Positions 33,382 to 46,209 of a stretch of 64,000 nucleotides of DNA are shown here, piece after piece. The stretch covers positions 1 through 64,000 of the forward strand of contig NW_026252087.1 in assembly GCF_025399195.1 (NCBI RefSeq). Direction: 5' to 3'. A program made the position numbers and the translations under genes. Positions within the stretch are counted from its first letter, which is position 1, and each line of letters begins with the position of its first letter. The notes beneath the pieces were generated by a model that worked only from the letters and a program-made list of their open reading frames with translations, did not search any database and had not been told where the DNA came from. The DNA comes from Umbelopsis ramanniana AG (taxonomy: Eukaryota; Mucoromycota; Umbelopsidomycetes; Umbelopsidales; Umbelopsidaceae).

Positions 33382-34283
33382 ATGTCACCGCTAACTGGTA
33401 GTAAGGTTGCCCCATTTGTGCAGAGAGTACTCAAGGTATGTGGAATGGCGAATGGGTAGAGAGACTGTAAGACCGAGAAGAATCACACATGTCAATTGTT
33501 TAGAATTTTCACGATGCAGGTGGTTTCGACGCACACTGCTTGTCTGGGGTAAGTCATTCTCGTGCCAAAATTATTCAGGTAGCAGAAGTACCGGTATGCT
33601 AAACATTTCTATTATAGCTGAAAATTGTCAGTGCAGATAGCGGAAGCGTTCAAGCCCAATTCCAAGTGGAGAAGCATCATCTGGTATACCTTTTTTGCAG
33701 AGACTGTCATCATTATTCCCACACTTCAATTCAAAGCGCTCACCAACGATTGCATTTGATGTTACAGAATAGGCTCAAATCTGTTCACGGTGGACTCCTG
33801 TCAACAGTGGTGAGTATGGAGGGCTGTCGCACAATCCAGTTGCATTTAGCTGACACTATCATTAGGTCGACATTGGAGGTTCATTGGCCCTAGCTTCCAA
33901 GGGTTTATTCGCCACTGGTGTCAGCACCGATCTTAATGTCACTTTCGTCTCTAGTGCAAAGTTGGGGCAAACAATGAATGTGGTCTGTATTTATCACTGA
34001 GAGAGGCATGTAAGTGGGGTTTTGTCACATGGGACTAATGAAGTTCACATTTTTTTAGGATGCTAAATGCGTCAAGCTTGGAAGAACCTTGGCGTTCACT
34101 GAAATCAATGTCAGCGCAGACGGCAAGATAGGTAAGAATTTTGTACTGTTACGGCAGCCATGAAGTTTGTTCTGATGGTTATCCTCTACTATTGCATTAG
34201 TCTGCCAAGGACGACACACCAAGTTTGTTACATTAGCTTACGACCATCCGGATAATATACTCAAGCCAAAGGGCACACAATAG
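33382..34283 (+). CDS. hotdog-fold acyl-CoA thioesterase (ACOT13/PaaI-like)
   Basis: Seven small exons: 33382-33435, 33504-33548, 33618-33683, 33768-33809, 33866-33982, 34059-34131 and 34201-34283; 159 residues, the usual size. The fold is recognised from NRLKSVHGGLLSTVVDIGGSLA, where the HGG with following Asp forms the active site of ACOT13-type enzymes, and from STDLNVTFVSSAKLG and LAFTEINVSADGKIVCQG strands. Such enzymes hydrolyse fatty acyl-CoA, often at mitochondria, as dimers or tetramers. The active-site aspartate is supplied from the exon after HGGLLSTV, so phase supports the model. The donor of intron 5 is unusual (GTCTGT, or GTGGTC three bases earlier), so that junction is less certain by one residue. 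Confidence 0.85.
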
Positions 34284-34351
34284 ATTTTATTATTTTTTGA
34301 ATTTACGAGAATATAATCTTTCCGTGGATACTGATACACAAGATGAGCAAA

Positions 34352-34880
34352 TTACCGCATCAAAGTAGTTGAAGCTAAAATTCTACGATTTATTCTATTG
34401 AGACACATAACAATGAGCATGACATTTGGGAACGTATGGCGGTGTAAAAGATAAAAAGAACATACCTGCATTATTAGTAGCTCCGTACGATACTGAGTCC
34501 TGTGCATGAGTTGGTACAGGTTGGTACTCCAAACCGCCTGATTCAATATCTTCAAAGTAGTCATTGTACTAGCAGATAAAATACATTAGCAAATCAATTG
34601 AATGCCAAAACGACATGAATATTTCATAGAAATACCTTGTGTACAATATAGAAGGCGTGGATGATTCCAGGAACTAGGTAGCGGTGTAGATAGCATGATT
34701 AGTATGAAAATGGTCGATAAACGAACGGAAGTTGTTGAGATACATACTGGCACCCAAGCAGGTCAAGCAGACGTTGATAAGAAAATCAGTGGAGCAAATT
34801 CCTCTTCTAATCCATACGGCGATGGGTGGAAAGAAAAATGCAATTACGAACAATGCAATGTCACGTCCAGTATAAGGCAT
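34352..34880 (-). CDS. PMP3: PMP3/UPF0057 plasma-membrane proteolipid with C-terminal extension
   Basis: Exons in transcript order: 34880-34748, 34673-34636, 34568-34466 and a terminal piece near 34374-34352; about 98 residues. The PMP3 core is clear: DIALFVIAFFFPPIAVW, a short loop with CSTDFLINVCLTCLG, and IPGIIHAFYIVHK across the first splice, giving two membrane spans. Proteins of this family sit in the plasma membrane and limit cation influx and membrane hyperpolarisation under salt stress. Beyond the core is a 40-residue acidic, Tyr-rich tail (YNDYFEDIESGG) of the kind seen in longer fungal homologues. The last exon is uncertain: an earlier acceptor would give a stop after one residue. 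It is convergent with the thioesterase gene, 68 bases apart. Confidence 0.75.
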
Positions 34881-35013
34881 GGTGAGTCAAGTGGAACAAC
34901 GGCCAAGAAATCGGATTTCTTGGTAAAGAGCAATTTGATAGCCAGTGCACGTGGTGGATCCAATTTGGACCATCCCTCTACCTGATCCCGATCTGCTAAT
35001 GCCTAGCCTAATC
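34881..35013. promoter_or_regulatory. short bidirectional promoter region
   Basis: 133 bases between the divergent ATGs of PMP3 and the PfkB-family gene. No TATA box is evident. Confidence 0.35.
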
Positions 35014-36665
35014 ATGTCGAGCTACCATTCTATAAGAGTATTGAACAGATTTCCCATTATACGGCACTGTAATTATTGTTGGATTGTCAAACATTCAGTC
35101 AAACTTGTGTATAACCTTTCTCTATTTCAATTGCATAGTCGGGACTAAGTCCGAACCGTTGGTATGTCTACTAGCCAATTTATACACCCAGATATACAAA
35201 TTTATAATTATTTACGTGAATAGCTTATGGTTGTTGGTGGGGCTGTCATGGATATTACCAGCACATTTGCGATGGAGACAGCTGTGGATATTAAATCCCC
35301 CTCCTCCTTCCTCCATACATCTTGCCCAGGCACTGTGCGCCAGAATCTAGGTGGTGTCGGCCGTAACGTTGCTGAGGCAGCATATAGGTCTGGAACAGAT
35401 ACATTGCTCGTTTCGGCGGTGGGAAGTGATCTTGCGTCGAAAATACTCATAGATGGCATCAAGAAAAGTGGCATGGTATGGTTTATTGCTCCACTGGAGT
35501 AACTCTGCCGTCTCGCCTTTGGCACCGTGAAATAATTCTCTCCATTTGCAACTTTCAGAGAGTGGAAGGTATACGTCAATATGGTGGAGAGACCACAGCA
35601 GTAGGTGTCATTTTTCAAGAATGGTTATTGGTCTTTTGTTTAATTATGTTGTACCAGATTTACAACGCTCTCCATTCACCTGATGGACAATTAATTAGCG
35701 CAGTGGCAGATATGAATGTTTTCAAGATGATCACATCTAGTCAGGTAAGCATACAAGAAGATAATTATGCACATAAATGCTGTCATCTGATTAGCTTATG
35801 CGCATCAAGGTCCTGGCTGCCCTGGAGTCGCATTCGCCAAGTTTAGTATGCTGTGATGGCAATTTAGAACCAAATGTGCTATGTGATACAGCCCGCATTG
35901 CAAGCAATTTGAACATACCAGGTACGCACCTGCTACTTACTTTATCTTTTTGTTTTGGTCCTTATGCTGACGGTAATATTAGTCCATTTTGAACCAACAT
36001 CCATACCAAAGTCTCTAAAGATTTTCGAAGACACTGCTACTCTAACGGCTGGATGCTTCAAGTCCATATCACCCAATCAGCACGAACTGGCCGCCATGTC
36101 AAACACTGCAAGAGAAGTCCTACCTGAAGTAGAAGAAAGATACAAAATGAGTGAATTAACCAAGCATCAGCTGGACGGTAAGTCATCAAGCGACACCCTA
36201 TTGAAGGCATAAAGATTGACTCAGAGAGTTGAATGGCTAACAGTTGCACAGGCCTCCCTGACACTGCAATAGAATGCCTCCCATACGCCCTCCATCTTTC
36301 AAACTTCTTCCGAGTCATTGTTACCAAACTTGGAGAACATGGATGTCTAATCACAGGGCAAGCAAATGGAAAGCCAGTTCTTCGGTATTTTAAACCGCAT
36401 GCAATTCGTTCCGACCAAATCAAGAGCGTCACTGGAGCTGGAGACAGGTATGAATTCCCGGTGGATATTTAGAAAACCATTTATGCTACAGTATATTTAA
36501 ATGGTTTTTTTCGGAAACAGCTTTGTAGGAGTCATGTTGTCTCACTTGAACAGAAACTTATATTGCTTGAAGGACTTGGAACATCCATACTGGCAAGAAG
36601 TCATACACCATGCGCAAAATGCAGCTATTCGTACTCTTCAGTCTCATGATGCTGTTGGAGTTTAG
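35014..36665 (+). CDS. PfkB-family kinase, probable pseudouridine kinase
   Basis: Nine exons: 35014-35068, 35139-35161 (23 nt), 35224-35475, 35559-35600, 35658-35744, 35795-35921, 35983-36177, 36252-36447 and 36521-36665; 373 residues. PfkB landmarks: LMVVGGAVMDI near the start, QNLGGVGRNVAEAAYRSG, SAVGSDLASKIL, SAVADMNVF, and the nucleotide/catalytic motif SVTGAGDSF formed across the last splice. The GGVGRN signature is typical of pseudouridine kinases, which phosphorylate pseudouridine released by RNA turnover; ribokinase or adenosine kinase are less likely. Many eukaryotic homologues are fused to pseudouridine-5'-phosphate glycosidase; that domain is not seen here. The first 20 residues (MSSYHSIRVLNRF and on) are basic and amphipathic and could be a mitochondrial presequence, but depend on the first two small exons being right. 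Confidence 0.8.
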
Positions 36666-37225
36666 CATTTCCCATGTGCCCTTTTAAATTTGGAAAGCGA
36701 AAAAAGTATTTGACAAAAGCGAAAAGATGGTCCCAGTCGTAATATTACAACAAAAACTGACATCCAACAAATTAATACTTTTCTTTTAGTTGATATTCTT
36801 CTTGGTTATAAATGGACAGACGTTGATGTACATAGACGTTTAAAATTGAGTAGCTGCTCCTCTAAGAACAATAATGAATACAAATAGTACGAATTTGTGA
36901 GCGTCATTGTCAGAGTACTGTTTCAATTTACGAAATAGTTGTGCCTAAATTTTGTATCATTACCCCACAAAAGTACATATGGACATGGCTCTATAGACGA
37001 TGTTAGCAAGGAGTCAAGTACTTTCATCAAAAGCTGTCCTCTGTATTCTAGAAAAGGCAGAAAAATGTAGCATTTGGTGTCATTGCTTCAGAATGTTCAG
37101 TGTGTACGTATACAGGTGCTACCTCACTGTACACGCGTACACTGCGTGTTCAAATTTTTAATTGTCATGCTTCAGTGCCTGCCTATCGAGCAGCTCACTT
37201 CCCTTTTATTTTCGAAATTTCAATC
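36666..37225. other. intergenic region upstream of ECM29
   Basis: 560 bases without a supportable gene. Alternating purine-pyrimidine runs around 37100-37150 (GTGTACGTATACAG, GTACACGCGTACAC) are locally symmetrical but I cannot assign them a role. Confidence 0.4.
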
Positions 37226-40200
37226 ATGAACAATAATGAGCTGCAGCTTTTAGGTAAATGACGCACTGTCTCTTTGTACATTAAAGCTGGTTCTAATTCG
37301 TTGCATGACAGAGGCTGTTGAGCTGCGGTTAGCAGTGGCAGAGACAGATGCACAACTGGAGAAGAATGTTGGAAACTTTCTTGTTCCTGTGTTGCTCAAG
37401 ATGAGCAGCACAAGTGACGTTGTGCGAAAGAAGGTATGTTCAGCTAAAGAATCCTTGTGAGGTTATTGTGCAAGCGTTGACCGAACCCCCTTGAAAGGTC
37501 ACCGTTGTACTGGCTCACATCAACAAGCGAGTCAAACCGAATACCCAAATCAAACTTCCCTTTGAGGCATTGCTCAATCAATTCAACGACCCCAATGTTG
37601 GCGTATTCGTCAAAAACTTCACCATCATTTATTTGGAAATGGCTTATAGCCGTTTGCCAGCAGACGAAGCGGCAACATTCATCCCCAAACTTTTACCGGG
37701 AATAGCAGCTCGTCCTGTACCGCAACGGATGACAGTTTTACATATGGTGCTGCCTGTAAGTGACAAAGATAAACATATACAATGTCGCATCACTTTGTGG
37801 GTTTTTTTAACAAATGTAAATTAGGTTTTGAACAAGTTCAAGATGGCACCTGCAGATTACCGAGTTGCTCGAACAGAGTTGTTCAAATTCGAACAGAACC
37901 AAGCAGATCTCAAGATTATTTTAGCGTTTTTCTTGGATGTCATGCTTTACAATCCACCGACTGTTAATGATCAAAGACGAGCAGCTATGGAAGCGCGAGC
38001 TGCGAGGGATGCTGCGAGAGGTGACCAATTACAATCTGAATCACCAGCTGAACTTCGGCAGCGAAGAGCTCAAGAACTTGCTTCTCTGCATAGCGGAACT
38101 GCACCAACTGAAAACACACCAGTTTCCGTCATTCCAGATGGCTTAAGTCCGCATGCCGTATCCGAAGTTACTAGGGATGGAAAGGTCACTTGGACTTCGT
38201 CCAGATTATCAGATGCAAAGGTAAGATATCTTCAGCATGTGTTCTAGTTATCGGTGGAAGCTAACGAACACTGGTTTGTCGCATAATTTAGCTTGGAATA
38301 TTAAAGTTCCTCATGACTGATACATTTGTCGATAGAGAACGCTTGAATCATTTCATTGTTGGAGCTTGTGATCCAAATGATGGAGTCGTTATGTCAAGCG
38401 AAGATGGATTGCGTCGCTGGGTGGCTAATGTCGACTATGAAAACACTCAAACCGTCGCTGGCCTTTACACACTGTACCTGGGCTCCAAGGCCCCAAATGC
38501 AAACGGTAAGCGGCTGTATATTGCATTATGGGGGATATCAATAACTAACCCTTAGTCACAGCTGTCAAGTTTGCAAGGAAGCCTGGAACGAAAGCCATCA
38601 AACTTAGAGTGGTACAATATTTGACTCGATCTGTTTTGGCCACCAACATGGCTGCACAAGTTGTCATGGTCCTTTTCGATGGATTATACGGTGTGTGCTG
38701 ATATTCTTTAATTCTACCATGTCACATTGGTTCTCATGTTATACTGCTAGGTGAAAATACATCCAGTAAACTTCAACAATCGGCCATGACATTCATCCAA
38801 TGGGTGGCACGCATGGTATGTACATCTTTGGTGACGTTGCCAACCCTGAACTAGATTATAACTCACTAATACCCATTTAGGCTGATTCTACAAAACTGGC
38901 ACCTACTGCACCCGTCATCATATCTGGGCTGCTGAAATGTATTGAAACTACCAAAGGCGCTCGTGGACATGGTATGGTGGATGACTACAATTTATAAACT
39001 GCTGGATATGCAGATGACTTACTTTCTTTCGGTTTAACAGAAGCGGAGGCAGTGAGAGGCTATGCTTATGTTGCATGCGGATTAGTGGCAAAGAAAGGTA
39101 AGCATTTCATGTAGGCATCTTTATCAAGCACATAACCTGGTACTCATGACCTTTGCAGTGCCTAGTGTTGCCCGAAATGATGCATCCGTTTTGGAGACAT
39201 TTTTCAAAAACCTCGAAGAGGAACCCAAAAACGTTTGTGTCTATATTCAAGACGCTATGTCATCCATGATTGATGTCTACAAGAGCGATGAAACCCCCGC
39301 CGATGTCAGATCGAAGATTGACGAGCTAGTACTATCCAGCGTTGAAAAGGTAAACAGCGAGTTTAACATGGTTGTTAGCATCAATTGTACTCACGGTACC
39401 TTCCAGCATAACGTTAGCAGCATTTATATTGCACTCAAGTTTGCAAATGCCATCTATCCATTTTCATCTGTGTTTGCCAGATACATTTGCTTGTTGGGAG
39501 TATCGGCTACGGTTGGAAAACTTGAAGTCCGAGATGAAGCGTCAAAGGGCCTCCGACCATTCATACATCACGATAATGAATTTACTCAAACCCCAACTTC
39601 CTATCCAGCATCCGTTTTCCCGGACTTTGTGCAGATGATCGAGTATATTCACAGTCATCGCCCTAACGAGAACTATGGCTATTACTCCAAGACCCCAGTC
39701 GTACATGGTTATCCAGTCGAAGTTTACACTGAAATTCTAAAATTCTTAAGGACTATACTAGTTGTTGAAGCAAATGGGGACAACCTTGTCATCGACGATA
39801 CCATTGAAGAGAAGGCTGATGATGGAATGACGGAAAGTCCTGTCGTTCGCAGCAATTTCGCGGCTTTAGTTCACGATTGGTGGAATCAAGGCAACGATAG
39901 CCCCAAGAAACAAGCCCTGGAGAAATATTTACTTTTGATAAAAAACGGACTCGATCAAAAGGTTCAAGGTAGGCGTAGTATTTTATTGCAGTATGTCCAA
40001 TGGACCCCTACTAATGACCGATGTTGTCTACCAATAGATGCATTATTACATGCCAAAGCGTCAACCTGTCTGCTTGAAATGATCTCCCTTGGACCTTCAA
40101 GTGTATCCAAATCGTTTTCAGAAAACATGGATTTCTTCAAGGAATTCCTTGCCTCTCCCAAGGTTGAAACAAGAGCAGCTTTTGCTCATATCTTTGGAAT

Positions 40201-43200
40201 CATTGGCAGTGAAGAAGATGTCTCCGACTCCACTATTCAAAGCAATTTGCAAGAGCTGACTGAGATTGCGGAAAAGCCAATAACGAGTACTACATCTCAA
40301 GAAGGGCTCAACAGAAAGCACGGCTCAATCCTATGTGTGGGATACCTCCTTTCTCGATGCCTATACAGAGGGCGCAAAGTCGATCATGACATTATGAAGA
40401 AGTCCGTGGCTGCAATTGTTAGTCAACTTCATCTCCAGCAAAATGTCTCCAATGTTGTCTTTATTATTGCTGCAGAACAGGCTCTACAAGAAATTGCGCG
40501 TTTCACTGAACTTCCGTTCCCTAGAGGCACAGCCCAGGATGATGAAGATGGAAAGACCGTATCTACTCCTAAAGAAGATCACGCCATGGAGGTCGATCAA
40601 CCAGATATCTCACAACGTAAAGTTATTCACAAGTTTGCAAGCATTGTCAAATCATCCCAAGAGAACAAACTACAAGAGAGAGCACTTCTGGCACTTGGAA
40701 ATATTGGCATGTCTTTGGTTGACGGAGGAGACCTCTTAGATTTTGTGATGAAAGTTGTATACGACTCGGCCGATTCAAAACAAGTAGAGCTTGCATTTGC
40801 TGCTGGTGAAGCCTTTTCTTACATTGTGAGTGGCTGGAATTCAGAAGCTATGATCAAGTTCAAGGATATCAGCGACGTTTCGGACCCGGTAATATGGGAC
40901 AATGAGGAGATCCAGCGTCGCAAAATCATCCTGGAGCAACTCTTTGACACTATTTTCACAAAATACATCACTAGTCCAAAAGCTTGGTATCGTAAAGCTG
41001 CATGTACCTGGATATTATGTGTGGTCAAGTTTTGCAAGGCCAATGAGCTTGTCAGGGTAAGTTGCGCCAGTGTTGATCATCTTCATCATAGACTGTGCGC
41101 AGAGTTTGACTAATTCTATCATTTTCAGAGTTACTTCCCACGTATTCACACAGCTCTGTCAGGTCTACTGGCTGATCGCGATGGTAAGACAACAAAGCAA
41201 AGTTAAATTCATCATACACGTACGTTCAGGCTAATGTATGTATTCTATAGACTTTACACAGGAACTTGCGTCAAACTGTCTGGGTCTTATTTACGAGAGT
41301 GGTGACAAGGAAATGAAGGAAGACTTGCTTAGATCTCTAGTTGGAACGTTTACTGAAGGACGTACAATCCAGGCTCAGTCATTGACAGGGGATACAGTGC
41401 TTTTTGAAAATGGTGCTGTTGGCAATGCCCCAGACGGCTCAAGTATTTCCACCTATAAGGAATTGTGCTCTTTGGCATCTGATTTAAATCAGCCAGACTT
41501 GGTTTACAAGTTCATGAACCTCGCCAACCACAATGTCATGTGGGCATCGCGAAGAGGAGCTGCTTTCGGATTCCAGTCTCTCATGGCGCATGCAGAGAAA
41601 GAGCTTGAACCCTATCTGTCCAAACTCATTCCTCGACTTTACCGCTACCAATTCGATCCAAACCCGAAAGTAAATGAAACGATGAAGCAAATTTGGAAAA
41701 CCTTGGTGAAAGATCCAAAGAAAAGTGTCGACCAATATTACGATCAGATTATGGATGATTTAATTGATGGTTTGGGCAATCGCTTGTGGCGAGTTCGTGA
41801 AGGCAGCTGTAGAGCTGTAACGGATATCTTGCAAGGCCGACATCTATATCAACTAGAGCCTTATTTAGAGGTACTGTGGAAGATGTGTTTCAGAGCTCTT
41901 GATGATGTGAAAGAGTCCGTTCGTCAAGCAGCGTTAGCAACATGCAAGAACCTCAGTCGACTCACAGTGAGATATTGTGATCCGGCAGTAGTCTCCCAAC
42001 AAGACGGTGCAAAGGTTATGAACATTGTCATCCCATACTTGCTTGAGCAGGGTATTGTTTCCAATGCTGCCGACATCCAAAAGTTCACACTGAACACACT
42101 TCTGCAAGTCTGCAAGACTGGTGCTATTCTCTTGCGGCCCCATGTTCCTGCTATTGTTGACACTTTGCTACAATCATTATCATGTATGTAACCATTTATT
42201 ACTGGATTATCTCGATCGTTTGATTGATATTGCTTGATGCTAATCTTTCGATTCCCTTCAGCTCTCGAACCCCAAGAGCTCAACTACCTCAGCTTCCACA
42301 CTGAAAGCTATAACATCTCTCAAGACCAGGTAGAGCATTATCTTTTATTCTTGTTTTTTTTATTTGAAATTTGCAAAGCTCATCAATCAATTTGTGTTAT
42401 AGCTCGATAGCGCCCGCTTGATGGGAACTAAGAACTCGCCTATGATGGAAGGTATCGAGCAGTGCATCAAGCAAATTGATGAAGAAGTCATGCGTGAGCT
42501 ATCTCCGCGAGTTTTACATATCATCCGTACAGGCACAGGCCTTCCCACAAAGGTGCGTAACATGTTCAAATTATACTTAGCATATGGAACGAATGATAGT
42601 AACCTGTTTTTGTAGGCTGGATGCGCACGTTTCATTGTGTCCATGTGTATGACCAGGAAATCCGCTTTCGAGCCCGTTGCAGACAACTTCCTAAAGGCAC
42701 TATCAGGTGCTGTCCAGGATAAAAATGCCACTATTCGAAAGTCTTGGGCTACTGCTGTCGGTTATGTGTGCCAACTTTCCAGCCAGCAGAAGACCATTGC
42801 ATTCTTGAAGCATATTCAAAAGATTTATGTTGAAGAAGACGGTAAGGATTTCATCTCGTACCATCAAGTAGCCGGCTTCAAAATACTCACACTCTTCTAT
42901 GTCTAACGCAGATGACGATGCTCGAATTGTTAGTGCCATCACCCTTGGAGAAATGTGCAAGTTCGCTCCAGATAGAATGAAATCTATTGCCTCCGAAGTT
43001 GTCCCTGTTATCTTCTTCGGTGAACACGACACCGACAAGGCTACAGCTGAATGCTGGAAGACAGCCTGGGAAAGTCTTACATCAGGTATTGTGTGCTATT
43101 CATGAAGAAGAGTGCACAACGGTAAAGACTGTTTGTACTAAATATTATATTATAGGCACGAGAAGCATGGTTACGCTATACATGGATGAAATTATCGAGT

Positions 43201-44327
43201 TCCTGCATCCTCATCTCAACTCACCATACTGGAGAATGAAGCAGACAGCTGCACTGACAATTGCCGATCTCTGCAAAACATCGGGCAAAGCGCTTGGAGC
43301 CCACGTCAACAAAGTCATGCCAATTATGGTGTCGACTCTCAATACTCGCTACTGGGCTGGCAAGGAAACCGTGCTAGATGCATTTGTGCAACTCTGCCTT
43401 TCATCTCCTGCTTGGTTTGACGGCAATACCAGCCCATCCTTGGATGAGGCATACCAGGTAAGAAAATCCATCCTATACTGACCTTTTTAAAAAATGATAT
43501 GTTTTTATTAACCTGGTTTGTTCAAGATCATGAAACGAGAGAGTAAACGTAACAATCGATCGTACAAACGAAATGCACTCAGTTCCTTAACGCTCTTCTT
43601 GGACAAATTCAATGACCGCCTGGATGTCTACGACGATGCCTTTGGCTATTTGGAACCTCTATGCAATCTCGACATAGAAGAAGAAGAACTTGATGAGGAG
43701 AATGATCGACCATTACTTCTTTTGATCAAAGCCAATGCGTTTAAAGCTCTTCTTGCTGCCTTCCGTCCTGATATCTTTAAAGATCAACGTAAGTAGACAG
43801 GTGGTGTGCAGCGACATGTGACAAATAGACTTCGATCATCAGCTTATTAACTATATTGCTTGACACTATTATCAGAGAACGAGATTCTGCCGCTAATTAC
43901 TATGTTGACGTCTGGTATTGACAATCTCGTATGGAACGTGCAACTAGCCGTTCTAGACAGCCTGCACACACTTGTCCAAAGAATACCCAAGCAGTGTTGG
44001 ACAGGCGATATGGCTGACACAATCATAGAATCGTGTTGGATTAGTTTATTTAATATGAAATATTCGGCCATTCGTACGTCAGCTATGAAAGTCCTGAAGG
44101 AAACAATTAACGGCTTGAAAGGTAAAGACATCGGAATGGCTAAATGATTTTAACGCTGACACAGCTTCCTTACTGACATTCCGACTTTAAACTCAGAAAC
44201 TGGCATCGTAGAAGGTGATCGAAAAGCAGCGTTTATGCAGAAGGCAGACTCGTACATGGTTCGGGAAGTCAATAATGCTCTTAAAGATGATATGAAGGAT
44301 GTTAAGCAGGATGTAGCTTCTATGTAA
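37226..44327 (+). CDS. ECM29: proteasome adaptor and scaffold protein ECM29
   Basis: Twenty-two exons: 37226-37253, 37312-37433, 37498-37755, 37825-38220, 38292-38505, 38556-38690, 38751-38815, 38881-38971, 39041-39097, 39159-39349, 39407-39968, 40038-41056, 41129-41183, 41251-42183, 42262-42329, 42403-42552, 42616-42841, 42912-43085, 43156-43457, 43527-43788, 43876-44121 and 44197-44327. They sum to 1894 residues, close to yeast ECM29. The protein is a long HEAT-repeat solenoid; recognisable blocks include LVPVLLKMSS, YICLLGV, WASRRGAAFGFQSLM and WRVREGSCRAVTDILQGR. ECM29 holds the 26S proteasome core and cap together, and marks faulty or stressed proteasomes. Introns at 39350-39406 and 39969-40037 are stop-free multiples of three. 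Exon 6 has a second acceptor six bases downstream. MDH follows 163 bases after the stop on the same strand. Confidence 0.92.
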
Positions 44328-44490
44328 ATTGCCTGGTCTCTGCCCTTAATCTAGGACTAAGTCACGTGCTAACTGCCGGGGTGGTTTTGTTGGGCTACGA
44401 AAAATAAAAAAAAAATAAAAAGTCCGTCTATTTGTACGATTGGGTGACCCAGCACCAAGGGCTTTCTCTCTTCCTTTAACCAAACTCACT

Positions 44491-45922
44491 ATGTTCGCTG
44501 CCACTCGTGTCCTCTCTTCCGTCGCTGCTAAGCGTACCTTCGCCACCTCTGCCGCCAACCTCTCCAAGGTTGCCGTTCTCGGTGCTGCCGGTGGTATTGG
44601 CCAGCCTCTCTCCCTTCTTCTTAAGAACAACACCAGAGTTACTGACCTCTCCTTGTACGATATTGTCAACTCCCCCGGTGTCGCTGCTGATTTGAGGTGA
44701 GTTTACGGAACTGAAGATGAGTATTACGTAGTTACTGTTATTGACGTGCAAATGGATGCTTGCTTTCAAAAGCCACATCAACACCAACTCCAAGGTAGAG
44801 TATGCGGACCGTGTTTAGCGTCGTATGTCAGCACTTTTGCTTATAGACTTCTTTCCTTTAGGTTGCTGGTTTCGGACCTGAGAACGATGGTCTCAAGAAG
44901 GCTCTTGAGGGCTCTGAGATCGTTGTCATCCCCGCTGGTGTCCCCAGAAAGCCCGTAAGTGATCTTTTTGCACCGTGTTTAGATGGAGAGAGACAGGCTT
45001 TCTCATTCATATTCGTTTTCTTAAGGGTATGACCCGTGACGATCTTTTCAACACCAACGCTGGTATTGTCCGCGACCTTGCTGAGGCCTGCGCCAAGTAA
45101 GTAATCGAGTAGTGGGGACAAATACATAAGGTTTCCTTTGCGGACACGCCTTTATCATGATTTGATTAGATGAGTTTTTTTTGGGCTTTCTATAGATTTT
45201 GACCCTAACCCACAACTTTTCTTTACTCCACAGGCACTGCCCCAAGGCCAACTTCCTCATCATCTCCAACCCCGTCAACTCCACTGTCCCTATCTTCGCT
45301 GAGGTCCTCAAGAAGCACGGTGTCTATGACCCCAAGCGTCTTTTCGGTGTCACCACCCTTGATGTTGTCCGTGCTTCCCGCTTCGTCTCTGAAGTTAAGG
45401 GTAAGGACCCCAAGGATGTCAATGTCACTGTCATCGGTGGTCACTCCGGTGTCACCATTGTTCCCCTTCTTTCCCAGACTGGTGAGAAGTTCTCCCAGGA
45501 GGAGCTTGATGCTCTTACCAACCGTATCCAATTCGGTGGTGACGAAGTCGTCAAGGCCAAGGTAATGAATGTGGGATGAAAGCTGGAACCCCTACCGCCC
45601 ATATTAACCCTGACGTAATTTGTAGAACGGTACTGGTTCTGCCACCCTTTCCATGGCTTTCGCTGGTGCTCGCTTCGCCGACAGCCTTCTCCAGGCTAAG
45701 CAAGGCAAGAAGGGTATTGTTGAGCCCACCTTCGTTGAGTCTCCTATCTACGCTGACCAAGGTATTGAGTTCTTCGCCACCAACGTTGAGCTTGGTCCCG
45801 AAGGTGTTGAGAAGATCCTTCCCGTCGGTGAGACCTCCGAGTATGAGAAGGACCTCATCACCAAGTGCATTGCTGACTTGAAGAAGAACATCGAGAAGGG
45901 AAAGAGCTTCGTCAAGGCTTAA
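44491..45922 (+). CDS. MDH1: mitochondrial malate dehydrogenase
   Basis: Six exons: 44491-44696, 44773-44794 (22 nt), 44862-44954, 45026-45096, 45234-45561 and 45626-45922; 338 residues, the standard length. The N terminus ([16 protein letters not shown]) is an Arg/Ser/Ala-rich mitochondrial presequence. Then follow the NAD loop [11 protein letters not shown], the mobile-loop arginines in [22 protein letters not shown], and the catalytic His in [14 protein letters not shown]. The enzyme interconverts malate and oxaloacetate in the citric acid cycle. Codons end almost always in C, and more uniformly than in neighbouring genes, as expected for a highly expressed gene. The 22-nt exon 2 encodes only SHINTNSK with the split codon, yet is needed to keep frame. 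Confidence 0.95.
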
Positions 45923-46004
45923 ATCGATGTCGTTGATATCAAATCCTTTTAAAAAAACTATTACCTTTTTCATTCAAACCCTACAAAAACCTTGAACATA
46001 GTAA

Positions 46005-46010
46005 AATAAA
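46005..46010 (+). terminator. poly(A) signal AATAAA
   Basis: AATAAA 83 bases after the malate dehydrogenase stop. Confidence 0.45.
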
Positions 46011-46209
46011 GCGCTGTGCATGTCACACTAGACTCTGTCACTTACCTACTTCTGTTCTGCACTGATATTCTGACATCACAGTTCGATAAACAGGTGTGAT
46101 CCGGTTATCCAGAGATATAAATCTTTGCATGAACTATTATGCTAGTTTTGGTTGCCACTCTCCGCTACTTTGTCCATTAATTGTAGTGGTAGACTCTCGA
46201 CTTCGAGCC

